Notes: generated from the letters alone by a model not told the origin. Positions 25,561-35,814 are shown, counted from the stretch's first letter. The stretch: 64,000 nucleotides of DNA from Thermohalobaculum sp965247385 (GCA_965247385.1 CBDFHG010000002.1:1612001-1676000); one strand, 5' to 3'. Translations and numbers: made by a program.

Positions 25561-25642
25561 GCGTCCCGCCCCGGCCTCCCCGCCCAACCACCGATGGTCC
25601 CCGAGACTTCTGTGGTTGGGCGGGGAGGCCGGGGCGGGACGC
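25561..25642. repeat. 31-bp perfect inverted repeat between rocF and rocD
   Basis: Arms 25561-25591 and 25612-25642 are perfectly complementary (begins GCGTCCCGCCCCGGCCTCCC) around a 20-base loop. There is no T-run after it. It could stabilise the rocF mRNA end, attenuate read-through into rocD, or be a mobile palindrome. Confidence 0.93.
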
Positions 25643-25665
25643 CGCCAAACAAAAGGAGAGCTCCA

Positions 25666-26877
<1,212 letters not shown>

Positions 26878-27031
26878 GGGGCCGTTGGCCGGGGTGCACA
26901 TGCATCTTTCTGAAATCCCGCTCGCTGCATCCGGCCCCGGAATCGACCGATCCAGCAGATAGCGCACCGCAAGATCGGGCGACCCTGCAATGATCGCCGA
27001 TCCATGTTATCCTCCAAGACCTGAGCCGTAG
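26878..27031. other. Non-coding stretch after rocD
   Basis: About 150 bases with no supported gene. I see no terminator-like hairpin directly after rocD. The base composition becomes lower in GC toward 27030. Confidence 0.4.
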
Positions 27032-27325
27032 TTATCGGAGGATCGATTATGGTCCGGTCACGCTTTAGAAAAAGACAGGGATGATGGATGGGACAAACGG
27101 CGTGAAAATCTTGAGCGCGCGGCCGCACGCGACCGGGCGCGCACCAAGCTCGAAACGGAGCTTTCCACCACGAATGCGACCTATCGCAGTTGGGCTACGG
27201 GTTCTGGTTCAGCGGAGATTCCGGATGATCCTCCGCCTAAATTGATACTGCCCGATGAACCAAGACCGAAGGCACGATTGATCGGTCCGGGAACTAAAAA
27301 AGACCGTGAAAAGGAAAAGTCATAA
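27032..27325 (+). pseudogene. Unrecognised ORF fragment without a start codon
   Basis: An open frame of 97 codons from a stop at 27029 to TAA at 27323-27325, with no ATG in frame. The residues look like coding sequence: charged, helix-forming NLERAAARDRARTKLETELS, then a Pro-rich PDDPPPKLILPDEPRPKARL and a Lys/Glu tail. I do not recognise it. Its GC content is lower than neighbouring genes and it stops just before an IS1595 fragment. It is probably the 3' end of a foreign gene, or a small gene with a non-ATG start. Confidence 0.3.
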
Positions 27326-27329
27326 CAAA

Positions 27330-27424
27330 AATCCGAGATCAAACGATCTTGTTTACAGGGACTGAGACGACTCCTGCGCATAGCTTCCATGATAACTCCA
27401 AAAATGAGATATCTGGGTCAGCCC
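27330..27424 (-). mobile_element. IS1595 end fragment
   Basis: 95 bases match the right end of the IS1595 element at 7535-7629, including cgatcttgtttacagggac and the terminal atctgggtcagcccc. Only the first codons of the transposase remain (MEAMRRSRLSPCKQDRLI). Confidence 0.85.
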
Positions 27425-27677
27425 CAAACATTTCTCCAATATCTTTATTTTCTCCAGAAGTACTTCAAGAAAGTTAATCCGAAACCCGATAAAACAGACA
27501 AGAGCGAAGTCAGCTTTATCATCAGCATGCTCCAATTCTCGATCGGCTTCGCGAAACACAAAGAAGTGACGGAAGCCGAGCAGACATTCGCCGGTCTCCG
27601 TCATTCATTCGGGATGTTAACGCGCAAATGCAGATAGCCGCTGGCGGCGGCATCGAAATGCGCCCAACGCGCGGTCC
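27425..27677. other. AT-richer stretch of unclear coding status
   Basis: Both strands have open frames here: plus strand to 27637 (KVNPKPDKTDKSEVSFIISM, then GFAKHKEVTEAEQTFAGLRH), and minus strand starting at 27604 (MTETGECLLGFRHFFVFREA). Neither has a family I recognise, and both run into the IS1595 fragment. It is probably a remnant of a gene cut by that insertion. Confidence 0.3.
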
Positions 27678-29300
27678 TCACCCACCCAATTGCTCGATGC
27701 TTTCCGGCTGCCGCCCGATCCACCACTCCGCCCCTCGCGCCGTCGAGACGTATTCCGGCCAGCGGTAGTCGATGGGCGGCGGTGTTGTGGCGTCGAAGAA
27801 AGGCGGTAGCCAGTCATTGCCACCGACCCCCCCTTCAGTTCGGCGGTTGAACTCGCCCCTGATCGCCGCCAGATGCGCCGGCTCCGTCAGCAGGTCAAGC
27901 GCTGTCGAGGCAATGGTCCGCCCCGCCACCGCCGTCATCGGGTCGATTGCCGCCGGGAAACCGCCCAGCGCATTCATCGCCCAGTCGGGGTAGCGGAACC
28001 CCGGTGCTGGTGGTGCCAGCATCGGGCGACCGACGAAGAAGCGCACCGTTGGCGTGTGCCAAGTGTATTCGACGTAGTCGTCGTTGGTGAAGTGATCCAC
28101 ATCCGCTTGCATCATGGTGCGCAGCCAGCGCTCCGCCTCCTGCGGCTCGATCAGGTCGGTCACCTCGGCCAGGAACGGTTCGTCCAGCGGCTCGGCGCCC
28201 AGGTTCGACTGGATCTCGCGGGCGAATTGCTTGGCCGCCTCGGGCATCACCGGTCCGCCGATGCGCGCCAGATTGTGATAGGTCAGTGCCGCGAATTCGT
28301 GGTTCGGCAGGCCTGGCCGGGTGCGCGAGACCCAGCCGTCCTCGACCCGGCAATGGGCCATCTCGGCGGCCAGGCGCGCGTTGCGGTCCAGCACCGCGAA
28401 AATCCGCTCCAGCATCTCCAGTTTCGGCGCCCGCGCCGCGTAGGCGATTTGCGAGATGTGCGGTGCCAGATTGTCCGCCGTTGCCTGTCCGCCGATCAGG
28501 ATCGCCTCGTTCAGGCTCCAGGCCCCGGAATGCGCCCACATGGACTCGCGGGTCAGCTTGGAGGACGAATACATCTGCACCAGCGCATCCGTGGCGCCGG
28601 GCGCGCGGGCGGTGGTGTGGGCCAGCGGGATCGGCGCGCCGGGATCGACGCTGCAATCCTCGGGCCGGTCGCAGATGAAGGTATAGACCTTGCCCCAGTT
28701 GGCCCCGCAATGCACCGTCCAGGCAGCCGTGTTCGACAACGGCAGCATATAGGCCGGGTGGAACGAAAACGCCGCATCCAGCCCGTCGTAATAGCCCCGC
28801 GCGGCGTGGAACGGCTTCGAGCCGCAGACCTTCTCGGCCGGTTCGCCGAAGAACACCAGCGAGCCGCCGAGGTTCTCGGCCTCCATGACATGCTTGAGCG
28901 CCAGGAACCCGATCAGCGAGCCGATGCCCAGTGCCGAATGCGGGTCGGTATGCCCGGCGGCGAAGCGCGACAGTCCCGCGCGTGGCTGCGGGTACGGCAC
29001 CGCCGCCTGACAGTTGCCCGGAACGGCGTCGTATTCCGCATAGCCGCCGAGGGTTGGCCCCTTGCCGTTGGACCCCGCACTGTTCGACCACCGCGCACAG
29101 AACGCGGTCGGCATGCCACCGGAGGCCTCCTCGACCTCGAAACCCTCGGCCCGCAACAGGTCGACATAGAACCGGGCCGAGCGGTATTCGCGCCAGACCG
29201 GCTCGCCGAACCCCCAGATCGTCGCGCACCACTCCGACCAGCGCGGGGCGTTCTCTGCAATCCAGGCGTCCGCCCGTGCTTTCAATGCGTCTGTGGTCAT
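27678..29300 (-). CDS. M20-family amidohydrolase (AbgB-like)
   Basis: A 540-residue zinc peptidase-like hydrolase similar to p-aminobenzoyl-glutamate hydrolase subunit B. Metal-site motifs: TLGGYAEYDAVPGNCQ, GHTDPHSALGIGSLIGFLAL and VFFGEPAEKVCGSKPF. The dimerisation insert follows (FSFHPAYMLPLSNTAAWTVH), and a late His is in the C-terminal part. The start MTTDALKARADAW (29300) is chosen; an in-frame extension to 29546 is antisense to the neighbour and not conserved. It lies 76 bases downstream of the radical SAM gene on the same strand, so the two probably act together. The substrate is unknown. Confidence 0.82.
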   Translation of the reverse strand: MTTDALKARADAWIAENAPRWSEWCATIWGFGEPVWREYRSARFYVDLLRAEGFEVEEASGGMPTAFCARWSNSAGSNGKGPTLGGYAEYDAVPGNCQAAVPYPQPRAGLSRFAAGHTDPHSALGIGSLIGFLALKHVMEAENLGGSLVFFGEPAEKVCGSKPFHAARGYYDGLDAAFSFHPAYMLPLSNTAAWTVHCGANWGKVYTFICDRPEDCSVDPGAPIPLAHTTARAPGATDALVQMYSSSKLTRESMWAHSGAWSLNEAILIGGQATADNLAPHISQIAYAARAPKLEMLERIFAVLDRNARLAAEMAHCRVEDGWVSRTRPGLPNHEFAALTYHNLARIGGPVMPEAAKQFAREIQSNLGAEPLDEPFLAEVTDLIEPQEAERWLRTMMQADVDHFTNDDYVEYTWHTPTVRFFVGRPMLAPPAPGFRYPDWAMNALGGFPAAIDPMTAVAGRTIASTALDLLTEPAHLAAIRGEFNRRTEGGVGGNDWLPPFFDATTPPPIDYRWPEYVSTARGAEWWIGRQPESIEQLGG

Positions 29301-29376
29301 CGGCCTTCCCCGCTGCGCTGGTCCACCCACAGCTATGCGGCAGGCATCCGGTTCGGACAAGGGAAGATAACCCCAT

Positions 29377-30363
29377 TCACCCCGAGCAACGCGCCCCGCC
29401 CAGGACGCAGAACTTGGCGCAATGGGGATGGTTGAGGGCAACCTCGCCCCCTGCCCTACCGGTCGCCTCGGCCAGGGTCTCGCCCATCTCGAACCGGGGG
29501 TCGTAGGCGAGCAGCGTGCAGGCCAGCACCGTTGGCCGCTTCGCACCCCGGCGTTTGACCACCATGCGGGCGGAAGCGCACATCACGCTGTCGGGGCTTT
29601 TGCCGAGGATGCCCCAGCAGGCGGTGGTGATCTCGGGCACCTGCGCCCGCTCGTCCATCTCCGGGAACAGCACGCATTCGGCCGGGCTCGATGCGTCGAT
29701 GGCGAACCCCTCGCGGGCGAACAGCGCCGCATAGCCGGCCCGCGCAGCCGCCGCCTCGTCCTCGCCCCAGATGGTGCGCCCGGCGACCGCCATGCGAAGT
29801 CCTGTGCCGCGCAGCCAGCGCATCCCCGCCAGGGTCACCTCGAAGCTGCCCGGCCCGCGCTCGGCATCGTGGCGCTCGGGCGTATAGTGGTCGAGCGAGA
29901 CCCGCAACACAAGGCGTGTGCCAAAACGCCTCCCCAACCCGGCCAGCCCCTCACGCAGTTTGGGCCGCATCATCGGGCGCATGGCGTTGGTCAGGATCAG
30001 CACCCGGTGGCCGCGCACCAGCGCCGCCTCGGCCATGGCGATGATATCGGGGTTCATGAACGGCTCGCCGCCGGTGAAGCCGATCTCGGTCGTGGGCAGA
30101 CCCAGCGCCGTGATCTCGTCGAGATAGGCAACCACCTCGGCCAGCGTCAGATAAGCCAGCGCGTCGTTGGTGGGACTGGAGAGGATATAGCAGTTGCGGC
30201 ATTCGATATTGCAGAGCGTTCCGGTGTTGAACCACAGCGTCTCCAGCGCCTTCAACGCCACCTTCGCCCGCGGTTCACCCGTGGCGGTCCAGTCCGGATC
30301 GGCGAACTTCTCCAGCGGTCCTGCCGGGAGCTGTGTCGTTGCCTGATCGATTTGCCTGTTCAT
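29377..30363 (-). CDS. Radical SAM protein with C-terminal cysteine cluster
   Basis: A 328-residue radical SAM enzyme. The [4Fe-4S] motif CNIECRNCY at about residues 53-61 is followed by GFTGGEPFMNPDIIAMAEAA (SAM-binding GGE) and VLILTNAMRPMMRP. The C-terminal third has several Cys (ECVLFPE, TACWGI, VMCASAR, LACTLL, HCAKFCVLGGARC), which could ligate additional clusters as in SPASM/twitch enzymes. The start MNRQIDQATTQLPAG (30363) fits; a frame to 30408 is possible. It is upstream of the M20 hydrolase. No precursor peptide is evident nearby, so the substrate is open. Confidence 0.85.
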   Translation of the reverse strand: MNRQIDQATTQLPAGPLEKFADPDWTATGEPRAKVALKALETLWFNTGTLCNIECRNCYILSSPTNDALAYLTLAEVVAYLDEITALGLPTTEIGFTGGEPFMNPDIIAMAEAALVRGHRVLILTNAMRPMMRPKLREGLAGLGRRFGTRLVLRVSLDHYTPERHDAERGPGSFEVTLAGMRWLRGTGLRMAVAGRTIWGEDEAAAARAGYAALFAREGFAIDASSPAECVLFPEMDERAQVPEITTACWGILGKSPDSVMCASARMVVKRRGAKRPTVLACTLLAYDPRFEMGETLAEATGRAGGEVALNHPHCAKFCVLGGARCSG

Positions 30364-30625
30364 CGCTCGCCTTTTCTCGTGCTCGCGGGAATCTGTTGTG
30401 CCCGGCACGGTCTGTCAAACCCGAAGCGGGCGAACTGAAGGATTTGTGATCCCGGCACCCGGCCGCAGCCTGGAGCCCGATCCGACCTGATGGAATCAGG
30501 CCGGAGGGGCTTTGTTGCATGGAAGTGGACACCTCGATAGACGTCGATTTTGAGATGATACAAGAGCGAGTATGTGACCTGAAACAACCGTGGTGAGAGG
30601 ATTTGATGGTCCGCACGGGAATTTG
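30364..30625. other. Intergenic with possible IS5/IS903-type end remnant
   Basis: No gene is supported. A short palindrome, cctgatggaatcagg, and ggggctttgttgcat around 30490-30522 resemble the end of an IS903-type IS5 element, but too little remains to be sure. Confidence 0.3.
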
Positions 30626-31801
30626 GGGTTGTTTCACACCGATTGCCCCTCGTGAGAGGGTAGTTCCCGGATTTCAGGCAGAGTCAGGCCATGACCTTTC
30701 GTCGTTCATGGAAGATCGGGCGGCGGAAATTATCGCCGGGATTGGCGATACCGATCCTGGTTGCTGCTGGTGCGAGGCCGATGGTGCGGATGAAAAGCTC
30801 CATGGGCCCTTTCTGGAAGCCAGAGACATGCTCGACGCGGGCGCGGAGTATTGACCGGGTCGCGTTCCCCCGCTGGATATGTTCAGGCATTGGCTTGCCT
30901 TTGGGTTTCTTGTGATGGATGTGGGAGATGAACCCATTGTCCTTGAGCCATGCTTCGGTCTTCCCGGAGCGATAGGCCGGGTCCGCCCAGACCTTGCCTG
31001 AGCGGTTGTCTTTGCTCAGCACGGAGCGGAGTTCATGCCCATCATGGCGCGCGCCATCTGTCGTCGTCTCCCCTCGGATGAAGCGGAATTTGCGATCAAT
31101 GCTGATGTGGTTCCTGTCGCCAAACTGCGGTACAGAAATATCAACCAGACCGGCATCTTTCTCACCCTCTTTGGTCTTGCGGGCCTTGGAAAACTTGACC
31201 GTCCAGCGGGCATCGGTGTCCTTTTGCGCCGCACGGGCCGGATGGTCGGCCCAGATATCGGCCGCACTCTCGCCGGCCTTGATCCGCGCCTTCTCGTCCC
31301 CGGTGTTGCGCTGACGCGGGGCTGAGATCAGCGTGGAAGCGACAATTTGACCGCCTGCGGGCTTACAGCCCCGGTCCTGCAGGGCCGCATCGAAGGTGGC
31401 GAACAAGATCTTGATCGCCCCCGCTTCCGTCAGCTTCTCCCGGAACAGCCAGATCGTCTTCTCATTCGGGGTCTCATCCCCAAGATCAAACCCCGGAAAC
31501 CGTCCGCCAGGTAATACGGTCCCGGATCAGAAATTCCATCCGGCCATCTGACAGATTGTGCAGCGATGCCAAAACGAGAACCTTGAACATCATCACAGCG
31601 TCACAGGGAGGCCGGCCTCCCTTGGGCCGGTCGCCGTAGTTCAACGCCGCTTTCAGCGGCGCACGAAAAATCCCGAAATCCCCGTGCTCCGCCAGCGCTT
31701 CCAGCGGGTCGCCGCATTTCGAAATCCGTGCAAGGTGATCCGAAAAATCAAAAAACCAGCCTGAACCAGCGCAAATCCTCCCAATCACAGTGAATCACAT
31801 C
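30626..31801 (-). mobile_element. IS5-family element, decayed
   Basis: Imperfect inverted ends: ggggttgtttcacaccgatt at the left and, on the complement of the right end, gatgtgattcactgtgattg. The right end runs directly into an IS21 fragment. Confidence 0.65.
30684..31788 (-). pseudogene. IS5-family transposase, frameshifted
   Basis: The N-terminal part (31788-31486) contains LKAALNYGDRPKGGRPPCDA and MMFKVLVLASLHNLSDGRME. The frame is broken around 31490 (WRTVSGV), where DLGDETPNEKTIWLFREKL should follow. The C-terminal part (from 31406) has the DDE region: VDISVPQFGDRNHISIDRKF and KVWADPAYRSGKTEAWLKDN, then LRARVEHVSGFQKGPMELFI with the Glu. The catalytic residues survive, but the frameshift separates the domains. 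Confidence 0.82.
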
Positions 31802-32283
31802 AAGGTGACAAATGCGAGGTTTCTAAAGGCGTCCAGGTTCAATCCGGCGCGCCTTTTCTGGAACCGGAGGAACTGCTTGTCGTCGCGGGTTTCCATCAGC
31901 CCATGGACCAGGGCGGCGGCGGTTATGAAGCCGACCGAGAGGCCCTTCTGACAGGCAGCCAATCCCGGGCCAAGCGCGACATGGGTCTTTCCGGTGCCTG
32001 AATTGCCGCGTGCGATGATGTTCTCCCGGCGCTCGATGTAACCGCAGCGGGCGCGTTCCAGCCCGAGAGGTTTGTTGAGGCTGGGGATGGCCTTGAAGTG
32101 GAAGCTGTCGAGGCTTTTGACGGTGGGAAAGCGCGCCTCGACCAAGAGCTTCTTCCACTGATCGATCATCGTCGGGTGAACGCCGTACCGGCTCGCCAGC
32201 TCGGCGACCGTCCGTTCCCCCTTCACCGCCTCCAGCGCCACACGTGCCTTGAACTCGGGATTGTGCTGTCTGCGTTTCGACAT
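31795..32283 (-). pseudogene. Chimeric ORF: IS3 OrfA head fused to IS21 IstB
   Basis: The first about 45 residues (MSKRRQHNPEFKARVALEAV and the helix-turn-helix ASRYGVHPTMIDQWKK) are IS3 OrfA. From ARFPTVKSLDSFHF onward it is the IstB ATPase of an IS21 element, with Walker A GNSGTGKTHVALG and VGFITAAALVHGLMETRDD. IstB is cut before Walker B and ends FVTLM in unrelated sequence. The frame is open by chance or through an in-frame recombination. No function is expected. Confidence 0.8.
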
Positions 32284-32359
32284 GGCCGATCTCCTTCTCG
32301 CTGAAGACCAGCAGAACCAATTCCAGAACTTGCGTCACTGTCGATCTCCGGGGAGTAGC

Positions 32360-32556
32360 TCAATCATCTCACGCAGACGGTGAAAAAGGTAAGCAGCTGT
32401 CTTGCGGTTCACGCCACACAGACTGGCCGCTGTAAGCGCCCGTCGATCCAGACACAAAATACGCGATCAAACGATCTTGTTTACAGGGACCGAGACGACT
32501 CCTGCGCATAGCTTCCATGATAACTCCAAAAATGAGCTATCCGGGTCAGCCCCAGG
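32360..32556 (-). mobile_element. IS1595 right-end fragment
   Basis: Matches the IS1595 copy at 7437-7629 (tctcacgcagacggtg..., then cgatcttgtttacaggga) and ends at the terminal repeat (gagctatccgggtcagcccc). Only the first 60 or so transposase codons remain. Confidence 0.85.
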
Positions 32557-32825
32557 CATTTTTCCGGAATGCAAGCAACCAAACCGAAGAACAATCGACT
32601 CGCCTACAGGCAGAGATTGCATGCGGCCAAGCCCCTTGAAATCCAGCTTTGAATACGCCGAATTACTGCCGCCAGGAGTATTTCACCATAAGATCGCATG
32701 GATGCTTCATGGCAAATTCGGTTTTTTGCTGGAGGATCAAGGCCCTGAATACTGCCTACGTTGTCACTCGCGATCGCCTGGCGGCTGCCCGGGACATCTC
32801 GATCTCTCGGAAATCCACTCGTTGG
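32557..32825 (+). other. Unassigned stretch with small cysteine-containing ORF
   Basis: A frame with an ATG at 32621 (MRPSPLKSSFEYAELLPPGV, then GPEYCLRCHSRSPGGCPGHL) reads to 32866 and overlaps the end of the convergent hydrolase gene. The cluster of Cys and His is suggestive of a small zinc protein. I do not recognise a family, and it may be a remnant next to the IS1595 end. Confidence 0.25.
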
Positions 32826-33605
32826 TCAAAGAGTGCGGGTCAAGAAGTCCAACAGGGGGCGGTTGAACAGCGCCGGGTTTTCGGCAAGGCCCATGTGGCG
32901 AAGTCCCCGGAGGACCACCGCCTGGGCACCCGGGATGGCCTTGGCCATGCTATGGGTCATGGCTGGCGAACTGCCGGAATCCTGATCGCCGGTCATCACG
33001 AGAGTGGGACAGCGGATCGTGCCAACCGGTTCGGCAAGTTCGGCATCCGCCTCGGCCATCACCTGATAGATCGCCGGGTAGACATCCGGCCTGTTGGCCA
33101 GCACCCAGCTGCGCACCAGGCTCATAACCTCCGGGTTCGCCTCGCGGAACGGTTCGGTGAACCAGCGCTCAAGCGCCGCCTCGACGGTGGCGCCGGGGCC
33201 ATTGCGGCGCGCCATCTCGACCCGGAGCATGATGCCCGCACGCTGCTCTTGCGTGCGATCGTGGGCCGAGGCCAGGATTGCCAGCGCGGTCAGGCGATCG
33301 CCATGATCCACCGCGAAGCGCCGCGCGATCATGCCGCCGAGCGAGAAGCCGACGACCGCGCAACACTCGACGCCGCAGTGATCGATCAGCCCCAGAAGCT
33401 GCTCGCTGAACATCCGCAGATCCGGAGTGATCCTCGGGTCCGGACTTTCTCCATGACCGGTCAGGTCGTAGGTCAGTACGCGATAGCCAATTAGCTCCGG
33501 CGTCAGCCATTGCCACATCTGGCGATTGAGTCCGAGGCCGTGGACCAGCACCACATCCGGTCCGCTCCCGGCAATTTCGTAGATTGTCCCATCGGGCGCG
33601 ATCAT
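32826..33605 (-). CDS. Alpha/beta hydrolase
   Basis: A 259-residue alpha/beta-fold hydrolase: oxyanion region VVLVHGLGLNRQMWQWL, nucleophile elbow VVGFSLGGMIARRFA, catalytic Asp in LVMTGDQDSGSSP and His in LRGLRHMGLAENP. It is similar to 3-oxoadipate enol-lactonase and aminoacrylate hydrolase-like enzymes, but the substrate is unproven. It is followed upstream on the same strand by a RidA gene (3 bases away) and is divergent from an aldehyde dehydrogenase, suggesting a shared degradative route. Confidence 0.85.
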   Translation of the reverse strand: MIAPDGTIYEIAGSGPDVVLVHGLGLNRQMWQWLTPELIGYRVLTYDLTGHGESPDPRITPDLRMFSEQLLGLIDHCGVECCAVVGFSLGGMIARRFAVDHGDRLTALAILASAHDRTQEQRAGIMLRVEMARRNGPGATVEAALERWFTEPFREANPEVMSLVRSWVLANRPDVYPAIYQVMAEADAELAEPVGTIRCPTLVMTGDQDSGSSPAMTHSMAKAIPGAQAVVLRGLRHMGLAENPALFNRPLLDFLTRTL

Positions 33606-33608
33606 CGG

Positions 33609-34010
33609 TCAGACAGAGGCCCGGATCGGCTTGTAGGCAATGACCTCTACCTCGACGCGCACGTCGACGAGGAGATCGCTCACTACCGCCGAGCGCGTTG
33701 GCGACTCGTGCGGGAAATACTCGGCATAAACCGCGTTGAAGCCGGGGAAATCCGCCCGGTCGGTCAACCAGACCATGGCCTTTACCACGTCAGCGAGATC
33801 GCAGCCCGCTTCGGCCAGGGTGCTTCGAATGTCGTCGAGCACGGCGCGAGTCTGTTCCTCGATAGCGCCGGTGGTCAACGGCGCGCCGTCACGCATCGGG
33901 ATCTGGCCAGTCAGAAAGACGAAATCCCCGGCCCTGATCGCGCGCGACAGCGAAAGCCGCCGCCCGCCGATCACCAGCGGGCCGCCGATCACCTGTTTCA
34001 CATTCGTCAT
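33609..34010 (-). CDS. RidA/YjgF family protein
   Basis: About 133 residues. Members hydrolyse reactive enamine/imine intermediates. The family Arg and neighbours are in the SPTRSAVVSDLLVDVRVEVE segment, and the Gly-rich strand FVFLTGQIPMRDGAPL and helix DDIRSTLAEAGCDLADVVKA are typical. The start MTNVKQVIGG (34010) is preferred over 34028. It ends three bases before the hydrolase start, so the two are co-transcribed. The context fits removal of an amino-containing intermediate. Confidence 0.88.
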   Translation of the reverse strand: MTNVKQVIGGPLVIGGRRLSLSRAIRAGDFVFLTGQIPMRDGAPLTTGAIEEQTRAVLDDIRSTLAEAGCDLADVVKAMVWLTDRADFPGFNAVYAEYFPHESPTRSAVVSDLLVDVRVEVEVIAYKPIRASV

Positions 34011-34169
34011 CGGCGGCATCCCATCCAAGCTCCCATTTTGGCGAAGCGTATCCCCGGGAATTCTCCGAGATGCAGAAATTTCGCCACCGTTCGACGAAAA
34101 ATTCGTCTTTCACATCGCCGCGGTGCCTGAATATGGTGATAATCCGCAATTCCAGAGGGATCCGCACCC

Positions 34170-35654
34170 ATGACCGGTCTCAGCCAATATCAGATGTTCA
34201 TCGACGGGGGCTGGGCAGATGCCAGCGACGGCAGCACCTTCGAGAGCGTGAACCCGGCTACCGGCGAGCCCTGGGCCGAGATCCCCGAGGCCACCGCGGA
34301 CGATGTGGACCGGGCGATCCGGGCCGCCCACCGCGCCTTCAGCGAAGGCCCCTGGGCCACCATGACCCCGACCGAACGCGGGCGCTATCTGCGCCGCCTG
34401 GGCGACCTCTTGGCGGATAAATCGGAGGAGTTGGGCCGGGTCGAGACCATCGACACCGGCAAGATGCTGAAGGAGACCCGCTGGCAGGCCAAATACATCT
34501 CCGAGTTCTTCCACTACTACGCCGGCTGCGCCGACAAGATTCAGGGCGCCACCCTGCCGATTGACAAGCCGGACATGCTCGCCTTCACCACCCGCGAACC
34601 ATTGGGCGTGGTCGCCGCCATCGTTCCGTGGAACTCGCAGATGTTCCTGGTGGCGGTGAAGCTCGGCCCGGCACTGGCGGCGGGGAACACGGTTGTGCTG
34701 AAAGCCTCCGAGCATGCCTCGACGCCGCTGCTGGCGTTCGGCAAGCTGATCGAAGAGGCGGGCTTCCCTCCCGGCGTCGTCAACATCGTCACCGGCCATG
34801 GCGAGCCCTGCGGCCGGGTGCTGACCGCGCATCCGCTGGTCACCCGGATCAGTTTCACCGGCGGGCCGGGTTCCGCGCGGCACGTGGTCCGCAACTCGGC
34901 CGAGAACTTCGCACAGGTGTCGTTGGAACTGGGCGGCAAGTCGCCGGTGGTGGTGTTCGAGGACGCCGATATCGAGAGTGCGGTGAACGGCTCGATCGCC
35001 GGCATTTTCGGCGCCAGCGGACAGAGCTGCGTTGCCGGATCGCGGATCTATTTGCAGGACAGCATCGCTGACGAATTCCTTGATCGCATGGTCGGGCTGG
35101 CCCGCCAGATCCGCATCGGCGACCCGCTGGCGGAGGAAACCCAGATGGGGCCGCTGGCAACCACCGGCCAGCTCGAGTGCATCGAGCGCGAGGTCGCCCG
35201 GGCCCAGCAGGAGGGCGGCAAGCTGCTCCATGGCGGCAAGCGCCCGGCGGAACCGAACCGGGGCTTGTACTACGAGCCGACAATCATCGAATGCCCCCGG
35301 CAGAACCTGCACATCGTCGACACCGAGCTGTTCGGGCCGGTCCTCAGCGTGCTGCGTTTTCGCGACGAGGAGGAGGTGATCGGGTTGGCCAATGACAGCA
35401 AGCATGGGCTGGCGGCGGGCATTTTCACCCGCGACGGCGCGCGCGCGCTGCGGGTGGCGCGGGCGGTTCAGGCCGGAATTGTCTGGGTCAACACCTACCG
35501 GATGGTCTCGCCGATCGCCGAGTTCGGCGGCTTCAAGGAGTCCGGCTATGGCCGCGAGAGCGGGCTGCAGGCGATCTACGACTACACCCGGCCTAAGACC
35601 ATCTGGATCAACACCTCCAGTGTACCAATGGCCAACCCATTCGTCATGCGGTGA
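34170..35654 (+). CDS. Aldehyde dehydrogenase
   Basis: A 494-residue NAD(P)-dependent aldehyde dehydrogenase. Cofactor region VAAIVPWNSQMFLVAVKLGP, Lys/Glu pair in NTVVLKASEHAS, SFTGGPGSARH, general-base Glu in SLELGGKSPVVVFEDADIE, and catalytic Cys in GASGQSCVAGSR. The C-terminal signature GGFKESGYGRESG is intact. It is divergent from the RidA/hydrolase pair with a 159-base spacer, and is probably part of the same catabolic function. The aldehyde substrate cannot be read from sequence. An IS256 remnant follows the stop immediately. Confidence 0.92.
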   Translation: MTGLSQYQMFIDGGWADASDGSTFESVNPATGEPWAEIPEATADDVDRAIRAAHRAFSEGPWATMTPTERGRYLRRLGDLLADKSEELGRVETIDTGKMLKETRWQAKYISEFFHYYAGCADKIQGATLPIDKPDMLAFTTREPLGVVAAIVPWNSQMFLVAVKLGPALAAGNTVVLKASEHASTPLLAFGKLIEEAGFPPGVVNIVTGHGEPCGRVLTAHPLVTRISFTGGPGSARHVVRNSAENFAQVSLELGGKSPVVVFEDADIESAVNGSIAGIFGASGQSCVAGSRIYLQDSIADEFLDRMVGLARQIRIGDPLAEETQMGPLATTGQLECIEREVARAQQEGGKLLHGGKRPAEPNRGLYYEPTIIECPRQNLHIVDTELFGPVLSVLRFRDEEEVIGLANDSKHGLAAGIFTRDGARALRVARAVQAGIVWVNTYRMVSPIAEFGGFKESGYGRESGLQAIYDYTRPKTIWINTSSVPMANPFVMR

Positions 35655-35656
35655 CA

Positions 35657-35795
35657 GCAAGTTTGTTAGTAACACTTCGACAGAATCTGCGTGACGAAGC
35701 GCGATGACGGTCGTATCTTCCTTCATGGCGTATCGCTCCTTTCCTGGAGGTTCTGGCAGGCTCAGCGCCCGCCACGATACGCCGCCTTCTCAGGC
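35657..35795 (-). mobile_element. IS256-family 5'-end remnant
   Basis: On the minus strand an ATG at 35726, preceded by aaggagcg, begins MKEDTTVIALRHADSVEVLL. This resembles the N-terminus of IS256-type transposases. It runs without a stop into the ALDH antisense strand, so only about 23 codons are IS sequence. An inverted gatacgcc pair lies upstream. Confidence 0.4.
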
Positions 35796-35814
35796 TCCAT
35801 CACCCAAATTCGTG

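Noticed and set aside
34110..35726. 538-codon minus-strand frame opposite aldehyde dehydrogenase
   Set aside because: Only its first about 23 codons (35657-35726) resemble an IS256 start; the rest is antisense shadow.
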